DNA of 64,000 nucleotides from Lysobacter sp. (GTDB lineage: Bacteria > Pseudomonadota > Gammaproteobacteria > Xanthomonadales > Xanthomonadaceae). The notes beneath the pieces were generated by a model. The model ran no database searches, was not told the origin of the DNA, and saw only the letters and a list, made by a program, of their open reading frames with translations. Below, piece by piece: positions 58,387-64,000 of this stretch (the first letter of the stretch is position 1; every line of letters starts with the position of its first letter). The stretch covers positions 186,001-250,000 of the forward strand of contig DAHUXS010000013.1 of NCBI GenBank assembly GCA_027306995.1, read 5' to 3'. A program made the translations under genes and the position numbers.

Positions 58387-58794
58387 TCAGTCCCAGTCCT
58401 TCCTTGTGCGGCCACGCTTGATTTCGCTGCGCCCGCGCTTCGATTCCAGCCGGCGTTCCTTCGATGCCCGGGTCGGCCGCGTCGCCTTGCGCGGCTTGGC
58501 GACTTCACTGCCGTGGGCGATGAAGGCCATCAGGCGTTCGCGCGCATCATCGCGATTGCGATCTTGGGTGCGGAAGCGTTGGGCATGGATGACGATCACG
58601 CCGTCACCCGTGACGCGACGATCGCGCCGGGCCAACAGGCGGCTGCGAACCTCGTCGTCCAGCGATGGCGAGCTGGCGATGTCGAAGCGCAGCTCGACCG
58701 CGGTGGCGACCTTGTTGATGTTCTGCCCGCCCGCGCCCGACGCGCGCACGAAGCGCTCGACCAGCTCGGATTCGGGAATGGCGATCTCGTTCAT
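58387..58794 (-). CDS. arfB: Alternative ribosome-rescue factor ArfB (YaeJ)
   Basis: A 135-residue peptidyl-tRNA hydrolase that frees stalled ribosomes independently of tmRNA. The catalytic GGQ lies in ASGAGGQNINK near residue 22. The C-terminal part is strongly basic (PTRASKERRLESKRGRSEIK), the tail that enters the empty mRNA channel. The length fits E. coli ArfB (140). It is the first gene of the pair with the acyltransferase and divergent from the Met-rich gene. Confidence 0.95.
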   Translation of the reverse strand: MNEIAIPESELVERFVRASGAGGQNINKVATAVELRFDIASSPSLDDEVRSRLLARRDRRVTGDGVIVIHAQRFRTQDRNRDDARERLMAFIAHGSEVAKPRKATRPTRASKERRLESKRGRSEIKRGRTRKDWD

Positions 58795-58940
58795 TGGTGA
58801 AGTCTAAATGGGCTCCCCGGCCCTGACTCATTCACATAACACAACGCTGGTTGAGCGGGCGCAACTCCGCGCTTGACGCTGTCCACGCGTGCTTCCGAGC
58901 ATACTGGCTTGAGATGTCGTCTTGAATCGGGGAACACGCC

Positions 58941-59366
58941 ATGCACCGCACCATCATCGCCCTGACGCTTGCCGCCGCCAGTGTTGCCGCCCACGCCGGC
59001 ACCGATCCGGCCGCGCAGCGCCAGGCCGGCACCACGGCATCCGTCCCAACGGCTGCCGACACCACGACCGCCATGCGCCAGGCCACCGACGAACTGCAGA
59101 AGGCCCAGCCGCAGATGCAGGAAGCGATGCGCCAGATGCCCAGGATGATGAAGCAGGTGCAGCCGGCGATGCAGGCCATGGCCAAGGAAATGCCGAAGAT
59201 GATGAAGGCGATGGCGCCGATGATGCGCACCATGGCCGACACCATGCCGCAGATGATGGCGGCGATGCAGCCGATGATGGAATCGATGGAGCGCGAGATG
59301 GAACCGGCGATGCGCGATTTCGGCAAGGAAATGGAGCGCACGGACAAGACGCCGCACCAACCCTGA
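58941..59366 (+). CDS. Exported methionine-rich repeat protein
   Basis: A 141-residue protein with a signal peptide (IIALTLAAASVAAHA). The mature part has no recognised domain. It holds about 25 methionines, arranged in three 18-residue repeats (residues 61-78, 79-96, 97-114) with the pattern xMxxxMPxMMxxMxPMM. No Cys is present, and His occurs only at the ends. The repeats should make long amphipathic helices with Met ridges. Binding of Cu(I) or a role as an oxidant sink is possible by analogy with Met-rich proteins, not shown. A GGGGA site precedes the ATG. It ends two bases from the convergent truC stop. Confidence 0.78.
   Translation: MHRTIIALTLAAASVAAHAGTDPAAQRQAGTTASVPTAADTTTAMRQATDELQKAQPQMQEAMRQMPRMMKQVQPAMQAMAKEMPKMMKAMAPMMRTMADTMPQMMAAMQPMMESMEREMEPAMRDFGKEMERTDKTPHQP
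59121..59282 (+). repeat. Three 54-base repeats in the Met-rich gene
   Basis: Three consecutive 54-base units encode the 18-residue Met-rich repeats (residues 61-114). The protein pattern is clear, with MPxMM and PMM recurring at fixed spacing; the DNA copies have diverged, so the duplication is old or selected at the protein level. Confidence 0.75.
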
Positions 59367-59368
59367 GC

Positions 59369-60076
59369 TCACGCGCTCCAGCCGAACAAGTTCAGCGCCT
59401 TCGCGAATTCCTCGTCGGGCGACGCGACGATCGAGAGGCGTTCCCCGCTCCACGGATGGGTGAACGACAGGCGTTCCGCGTGCAACAGCATGCGATGGAT
59501 GCCGAGCATGCGGAAGTTGCGGTTGTGGCGACCATCGCCGTGGCTGGTATCGCCGATCAGGTGATGCGACAGATGCTTGAGATGGCGACGAATCTGGCGG
59601 AAGCGTCCGGTCTCGGGACTGGCGCGCAGCAGCGCATAGCGCGAAGTCGGGAATCCTGTTGACGGCAATTCGAGCTCTCCCGTCGCAAGCTTGCGGAAAC
59701 GCGTGCGCGCCGGCTTTTTCTCCGGCTTGCCGGGACCGCCATCGAGCGGATGGTCGACGATGAAATCGTCTTCCGCCGGCCAGCCGCGACAGATCGCGAG
59801 ATAGTCCTTCTCCGCATCGCCCGCCATCCATGCCTTGCCCAGCACCGATGCGGTATCGCGATCGAAGGCCAGCAGCAGGCAACCGCTGGTGGCGCGATCG
59901 AGGCGATGGATCAGGAAGATGTCGCACTCGAACTGTTCGCGCAGGCGATCGGCGAGAAAATCGGTTTCGCCGCGCGCCAGCGCACTGTCGTGCAGCATCA
60001 GGCCCGCCGGCTTGGCGATCACGGCGAAACGTTCGTCGATGTGGAGAACCGGGATCAACCGCGGCTGCGCGGCCAT
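59369..60076 (-). CDS. truC: tRNA pseudouridine(65) synthase TruC-like
   Basis: A 235-residue RluA-family pseudouridine synthase. The catalytic Asp is in HRLDRATSG near residue 57. The block [20 protein letters not shown] and [15 protein letters not shown] correspond to TruC of E. coli, which modifies U65 of tRNA. No S4 domain is present, which also fits TruC rather than RluC/D. The ATG at 60076 is chosen; it lies 22 bases inside the ubiB gene on the same strand. Confidence 0.82.
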   Translation of the reverse strand: MAAQPRLIPVLHIDERFAVIAKPAGLMLHDSALARGETDFLADRLREQFECDIFLIHRLDRATSGCLLLAFDRDTASVLGKAWMAGDAEKDYLAICRGWPAEDDFIVDHPLDGGPGKPEKKPARTRFRKLATGELELPSTGFPTSRYALLRASPETGRFRQIRRHLKHLSHHLIGDTSHGDGRHNRNFRMLGIHRMLLHAERLSFTHPWSGERLSIVASPDEEFAKALNLFGWSA

Positions 60077-61725
60077 GCCGCCACCAGCGCCCACAGACCG
60101 CCAAGTCCGGCGATCCACGCCGACGCTGGAATCCCGAGCAGGCGCGGACCGCCTGCCGGTTCCAGCGCGTAGAGCACCGCCGCGACGATCAAGAGGCCGG
60201 TGCCGAGGATCGCGGACACCATGCGTCGCTGCATGCCGTGGAGATCGTTCGAAAGCCGGCGCAGGTCTTCGGATTGCATGTGCAATTCATGGCGACCTTC
60301 CACCTGCTGCTTCAGCCAGGCGTGTGCGAGTTCCGGCATTTCCGGCGCGCGCGTCGCCAGCTCCGGCAGCTGCCGGGCGAAATTCTTGAGCAGTCGCCGC
60401 GGGCTGTAGCGTTCGCGCAGGATGCGTTCCAGTACCGGTTTCGCCACCGCCCAGATATCGATGTCGGGATCGAGCTGGCGGCCGACGCCTTCGATGTTCA
60501 GCAGCGTCTTCTGCAGCAGGATCAGCTGCGGCTGCAACGTCAATTCGTAGCGCTGGGCGACGCGGAACAGTTTCGCCAGCACTTCGGCGAGCGAGATCTG
60601 CGACAACGGACGCGTGAAGTACGGCTCGCACACCGAACGCGCGGCGGCTTCCAGTTCGTCGATGCGCAGGTGGCCAGGCATCCAGCCGGCATCGACATGC
60701 AGTTCGGCGATACGGCGATAGTCGCGATTGAAGATCGCCATGAAGTTTTCGGCGAGGTAGTACTGATCCTCGCGCGAGAGCTGGCCCATGATGCCGAAGT
60801 CGAGCGCGATAAAGCGCGGATCGACGCGGCGCGCCGGATCGACATCGACCCAGATATTGCCGGCGTGGGCATCGGCGTGGAAGAAGTTGTCGCGGAACAC
60901 CTGCTGGTAGAACACGCGCACGCCCTTGGCGGCGAGCGCCTTGCGATCGATGCCGGCGGCGTCAAGCGCGGCGATGTCGTCGGAAGGAATGCCGGTGACG
61001 CGCTCCATCGTCATCGCACGCGGACCGGTATGGCTCCAGATCGGTTCCGGCACGTAGAGATCGTCGGAATCGATCCAGTTGCGGCGCAAGACCGAGGCGT
61101 TCGCCGCTTCGCGCTGCAGGTCGAGTTCGGCGGTGAGCGTGTTCTCGATCTCGGCGACGATTTCGCGTGGGCGGATCTTGTCGGCGCTCGGGTGCGTGCG
61201 TTCGACCACGCCTGCCATTGATTTCAGCAAGGCGATGTCGTCGCGGATTTCCGCGTCGATATCGGGACGCAACACCTTCACCACCACCTGGCGACCGTCA
61301 TGCAGCGTCGCGGCGTGCACCTGCGCGATGCTGGCCGACGCCAGCGGCGCGGTATCGAAATCGGCGAACAACACGTCGATCGCCTGGCCCAGCGACTCCT
61401 CGACGATCGCGCGCGCGCGCTGGCCGTCGAATGGCTTGACGCGATCCTGCAACAGCGTGAGTTCTTCGGCGATGTCGATCGGAATCAGGTCGCGGCGGGT
61501 CGACAGGATCTGTCCGAACTTGACGAAGATCGGCCCGAGTTCCTGCAGGGCGAGGCGCAGGCGCGCACCGCGCGGCAGCGCGGCGATCTCCGCCGACGCC
61601 CCGGGCACGAAGGGCCGCGCCAGTTTCAGCCAGCGCTCGGCCGGAGTGTCGTCGAGCAGGGAGTCGAGGCGATAGCGCAGCAATACGCGCCCGATCCGCC
61701 ATGCACGGCCGACGCCGAAATTCAT
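60055..61725 (-). CDS. ubiB: Ubiquinone biosynthesis kinase-like ATPase UbiB
   Basis: A 556-residue member of the ABC1/ADCK family needed for ubiquinone synthesis. The family signature KFGQ (residues 69-72, in [13 protein letters not shown]) replaces the usual kinase glycine loop. Other marks are the Ala-rich loop [20 protein letters not shown] and LDFGIMGQL. Two C-terminal membrane helices lie near 505-550. It overlaps ubiJ by four bases and truC by 22 bases. ubiE is not in the window. Confidence 0.95.
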   Translation of the reverse strand: MNFGVGRAWRIGRVLLRYRLDSLLDDTPAERWLKLARPFVPGASAEIAALPRGARLRLALQELGPIFVKFGQILSTRRDLIPIDIAEELTLLQDRVKPFDGQRARAIVEESLGQAIDVLFADFDTAPLASASIAQVHAATLHDGRQVVVKVLRPDIDAEIRDDIALLKSMAGVVERTHPSADKIRPREIVAEIENTLTAELDLQREAANASVLRRNWIDSDDLYVPEPIWSHTGPRAMTMERVTGIPSDDIAALDAAGIDRKALAAKGVRVFYQQVFRDNFFHADAHAGNIWVDVDPARRVDPRFIALDFGIMGQLSREDQYYLAENFMAIFNRDYRRIAELHVDAGWMPGHLRIDELEAAARSVCEPYFTRPLSQISLAEVLAKLFRVAQRYELTLQPQLILLQKTLLNIEGVGRQLDPDIDIWAVAKPVLERILRERYSPRRLLKNFARQLPELATRAPEMPELAHAWLKQQVEGRHELHMQSEDLRRLSNDLHGMQRRMVSAILGTGLLIVAAVLYALEPAGGPRLLGIPASAWIAGLGGLWALVAAWPRSRG

Positions 61726-62360
61726 CCTGCGCTCCGCAGGCGGGCGACGCGCGCGGCGAGGCGCTCGCCGGCATCGCGCAACTTGTCGACATCGTCGTGG
61801 AAGGCGTCGAGTTCGGCCTGTCCGACCACGTCGCGCGATTCCTCGGTCACGTACTCCGCCGCCGATTTCGCCACGTCCTGCGCGGCGACGCGTGCGCGCT
61901 TGAGCGCGAAGGCAACGCCATTGGCGATCTGGGTGCCGAGCACGTCGCCGAACACCGCGGCGAACGGACGACCCCAGTCGGGATCGAAACGTTCCGCCAT
62001 CCGCTGCAGGCGACGCGCGACATCGGCATCGCCTTCGATCCGCATCGATCCCACCGGCGGCCCGGCATCGCGCTGGAACATGGGCAGGCGACCGAGCAAT
62101 CCCGCCAGCGTGCTGCGCACCGAGAGATCGGCACGATCGGCATCCGGCACCGGCCCGACGCGCAGGCGATCCCCCTCCACCTTCAACTGCAGCGCCAGCG
62201 GCGGCGATTCTAGCGTCAGCGCAACGGTGCGACCATCCAGCGCCGGCAATGCGGTGCGGGTGTCCTCGTCGAGCAGCAGCGCGCGATTGAGCGCGGCCTC
62301 CAGCGCCTTGCCGGCAGGCACTTTCCAGTTGAACGGCAAATTGAAGGGCGCGTCGCTCAT
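61722..62360 (-). CDS. ubiJ: Ubiquinone biosynthesis accessory factor UbiJ (SCP2)
   Basis: A 212-residue SCP2-domain protein that holds lipid intermediates in the Ubi complex. A SCP2 region ([20 protein letters not shown] near residue 50) is followed by a helical C-terminus ([20 protein letters not shown]). It is translationally coupled to ubiB by a four-base overlap, the conserved ubiJ-ubiB order. The ATG at 62360 is preceded by a -10-like TACAAT six bases away. Confidence 0.9.
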   Translation of the reverse strand: MSDAPFNLPFNWKVPAGKALEAALNRALLLDEDTRTALPALDGRTVALTLESPPLALQLKVEGDRLRVGPVPDADRADLSVRSTLAGLLGRLPMFQRDAGPPVGSMRIEGDADVARRLQRMAERFDPDWGRPFAAVFGDVLGTQIANGVAFALKRARVAAQDVAKSAAEYVTEESRDVVGQAELDAFHDDVDKLRDAGERLAARVARLRSAG

Positions 62361-62372
62361 GCCTGCATTGTA
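62361..62372 (-). promoter_or_regulatory. -10-like box of ubiJ, leaderless arrangement
   Basis: On the minus strand TACAAT (62372-62367) is followed by GCAGGC and the ubiJ ATG at 62360. Transcription would start at or next to the A of ATG. This is the clearest case of the pattern, in a true intergenic gap of 34 bases. Confidence 0.5.
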
Positions 62373-62394
62373 GTGGTGGCGCGGCGGCCTCGCG

Positions 62395-63393
62395 TCACGC
62401 AGCGTTGCGCCAGTACGCCGCGACCCGTTCCAGGCCTTCATCCATGCTCACGCGAGGCGTGTAGCCGAAATCGCGGAGCGCCGGCACCATGCTGTACCAG
62501 TGCGGCGTGACCAGCTGTTCGGCGAGGAAGCGCGTCATCGGCGGCTCGCCGCGACGGCGCAGCAGGGGCCATAGCGTTTCCATCGTCGCGCCGATACCGT
62601 AGGCCAGCGCGAACGGGATATGGCGATGCACTTCCGGCGCGCCCGCTGCGCGCAGCAGGTCATTGACGATGCGCTCCATCGCGCGCGGTTCGCCATTGCT
62701 GATGAAATAGGCCTTGCCGGCACAGGCCGCGCCGACCTGCAGATGTTCGAAGGCGTCGAAATGCGCCTGTGCGGCGTTGTCGACATAGGTGGTGTCGACG
62801 AGATTGAGACCGTTGCCGACCAGCGCGAGTCGTCCGGCGCGCGCGCGTTCGACCAGGCGCGGCAGCAACTGGTTGTCGCCGACGCCCCAGATCAGGCGCG
62901 GGCGCAACGCGACCGTGGCCAGGGTGAGGCCGTTCGCCGCCAGCACTTCGCGTTCGGCGATTAGCTTGGTCGCCGCGTACGGCGCTTTCAGATGCTCGCC
63001 ATAGGCCACGTCGTCCGCCGTTCCGCCTTCGACCGGGTGCGTGGCCCGATGGGTCACGCTCGGCGTTGAGGTATAGACCAGGCGCGCGATGCCGTGCGCG
63101 CGACAGGCGGCGATCACGTTGCGGGTGCCGACCACGTTGGGCTGGAAATAGCTGTCGTAGCTGCCCCAGGCGCCCGCCTTGGCGGCGTTGTGGAAGATCG
63201 CTTCGCAACCTTCCGCCACGGCGAGCATGGCCTCGGGGTCGGCGAGATCGCCACGCACCTGTTCGACCCCGAGCACGTCGAGTTCCGGGTAGCGTCCGCG
63301 ATTGAAGCTGCGCACGCGATGGCCGCGCTCGACCAGCCCGCGGCACAGCGCCTGGCCGAGGAAACCGCCGCCACCGGTGACGAGAATGTTCAT
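62395..63393 (-). CDS. oleD: NAD(P)-dependent 2-alkyl-3-ketoalkanoate reductase OleD-like
   Basis: A 332-residue extended short-chain dehydrogenase. The nucleotide-binding TGGGGFLG opens the protein, and the catalytic YAATK motif lies near residue 148 with a Ser/Thr in STPSVTH near 118. It is coupled by a four-base overlap to oleC, so the assignment as OleD, which reduces the beta-keto acid formed by OleA in long-chain olefin synthesis, is by sequence and context. A site AAGGAAG precedes the ATG at 63393. A general 3-beta-hydroxysteroid dehydrogenase-like role is the alternative. Confidence 0.85.
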   Translation of the reverse strand: MNILVTGGGGFLGQALCRGLVERGHRVRSFNRGRYPELDVLGVEQVRGDLADPEAMLAVAEGCEAIFHNAAKAGAWGSYDSYFQPNVVGTRNVIAACRAHGIARLVYTSTPSVTHRATHPVEGGTADDVAYGEHLKAPYAATKLIAEREVLAANGLTLATVALRPRLIWGVGDNQLLPRLVERARAGRLALVGNGLNLVDTTYVDNAAQAHFDAFEHLQVGAACAGKAYFISNGEPRAMERIVNDLLRAAGAPEVHRHIPFALAYGIGATMETLWPLLRRRGEPPMTRFLAEQLVTPHWYSMVPALRDFGYTPRVSMDEGLERVAAYWRNAA

Positions 63394-64000
63394 TGCGATC
63401 TGCTTCCTTGTGGGCTGCGTTGCGCGGCCCAGCGCGCCAATGCCTCGCGACCAATCTTGGCGTTGTGGCGAATATCGACCGGAAAGGCCTGGGGATAGTG
63501 CAGGAAGCCATCGACCTTGGCGGTATGCACGCCGCCATCGGCGAGATGGCGCAATTCGCCGGCGATGCGCGGCCACTGGTCGGCGGCGATGCCCTGTTTC
63601 AGTTCGACGCACAGGATCGGCTGTTGATGGCCGGCGTCACCCACACCGACCAATGCGGTACGCGCGACATCCGGATGGCTGTTGAATACCGGTTCGATCT
63701 GTTCGGTGCACAGCGTGGTGAGTTCGTCGACGACCACCCGCTGCGACTTGCGCCCGCAGAACCACAGCCGCCCTTCGTGATCGAAATAGCCGAGATCGCC
63801 CATGCGATGGACGATGCGTTCGCTGCCGTCGGCCAAACGTTCGCGAATCTTCGCCAGTCGCGTCTGTGCGTCGCGACCGTAGTAACTGTCGGTCGCGCTC
63901 GGTCCGGCAACGGTGATCTCGCCGACGATGCCCTGCCGCACTTCGCGCGCATCGCTCCAGTGCGCGATCTCGCCATCGCTGATCGCGATGATGCGCACCT
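63390..64000 (-). CDS. oleC: OleC-like beta-lactone synthetase (C-terminal part)
   Basis: The window holds about 203 C-terminal residues of an AMP-dependent ligase; the gene continues past the right edge and complete members have about 560 residues. [20 protein letters not shown] carries the ANL hinge region, and [14 protein letters not shown] the C-terminal Lys segment. In the Ole pathway OleC turns a beta-hydroxy acid into a beta-lactone. The stop overlaps the oleD start by four bases. oleA and oleB would be expected just outside the window. Confidence 0.85.
   Translation of the reverse strand, partial: VRIIAISDGEIAHWSDAREVRQGIVGEITVAGPSATDSYYGRDAQTRLAKIRERLADGSERIVHRMGDLGYFDHEGRLWFCGRKSQRVVVDELTTLCTEQIEPVFNSHPDVARTALVGVGDAGHQQPILCVELKQGIAADQWPRIAGELRHLADGGVHTAKVDGFLHYPQAFPVDIRHNAKIGREALARWAAQRSPQGSRSQ

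Noticed and set aside
58873-58905. TTGACG and CATACT as a promoter of the Met-rich gene
   Set aside because: The spacer is 21 bases, too long for a sigma70 promoter.
58832-59347. A minus-strand hydrophobic frame opposite the Met-rich gene
   Set aside because: The Ile/Ala/Cys-rich pattern arises from reading Met codons (ATG) backwards as CAT in a shifted frame; it has no ribosome site.

Overview
The window is a GC-rich, gene-dense chromosomal segment of a gammaproteobacterium of the Xanthomonadales (Lysobacter/Luteimonas/Rhodanobacter-like). The inference rests on gene content and order: rsmG-parA-parB, a DcaP-type porin beside the acetate genes, an oleC-oleD olefin pair, tatABC, a SLC5-type sensor kinase, and many TonB-free exported peptidases. 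It reads as core chromosome. No tRNA, rRNA, CRISPR, insertion sequence or prophage was seen. Both edges cut genes: xth at the left and oleC at the right.

Layout. 1-3.1 kb: exonuclease III, a GlsB-like membrane protein, and a divergent AMP-ligase/phosphopantetheinyl transferase pair. 3.1-10.8 kb: a plus-strand run of rsmG, parA, parB, a GT2 glycosyltransferase with a LAB_N membrane partner, a DUF885 hydrolase, a YgiB/YgiC-like pair, and rpmB-rpmG with a strong terminator. 10.8-14.1 kb: a MocR-type regulator lacking the PLP lysine, divergent from an exported TAP-like hydrolase. 14.2-26.9 kb: an acetate locus with a CrbS-like SLC5 sensor kinase, CrbR-like regulator, acs, DcaP-like porin, DUF485 protein and actP. 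It is interrupted by an ATP-grasp/phosphatase fusion and a NodB-type deacetylase.

27-34.6 kb: exported hydrolases (M13, an M16 pair, an esterase), then a fatty acid desaturase translationally coupled to an EF-hand protein. 34.7-45.3 kb: mutM, an ECF sigma factor with a Ser/Thr kinase, tdk, rep, a lipoprotein and plsB. 45.5-54.5 kb: a LuxR-type regulator, DUF465, ttcA, rdgC, a YgjP-like metallopeptidase, a hydrolase-hemH pair, a SYLF protein, and tatABC-RDD. 54.5-57.7 kb: a TetR regulator with two dyad operators, divergent from a VOC/DUF1428 operon, and a secreted DUF3472-type protein whose upstream region is AT-rich. 57.7-64 kb: an acyltransferase, arfB, a methionine-rich repeat protein, truC, ubiB-ubiJ, and oleC-oleD.

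Together the clearest functional unit is acetate uptake, activation and sensing. Other themes are membrane-lipid chemistry (plsB, desaturase, acyltransferase, ole genes, LAB_N pair), envelope and secreted hydrolases, and ubiquinone/haem supply. Start codons were chosen from family length, Shine-Dalgarno sites and overlaps. Several genes have a TANAAT box 6-7 bases before the ATG, which suggests leaderless transcripts.
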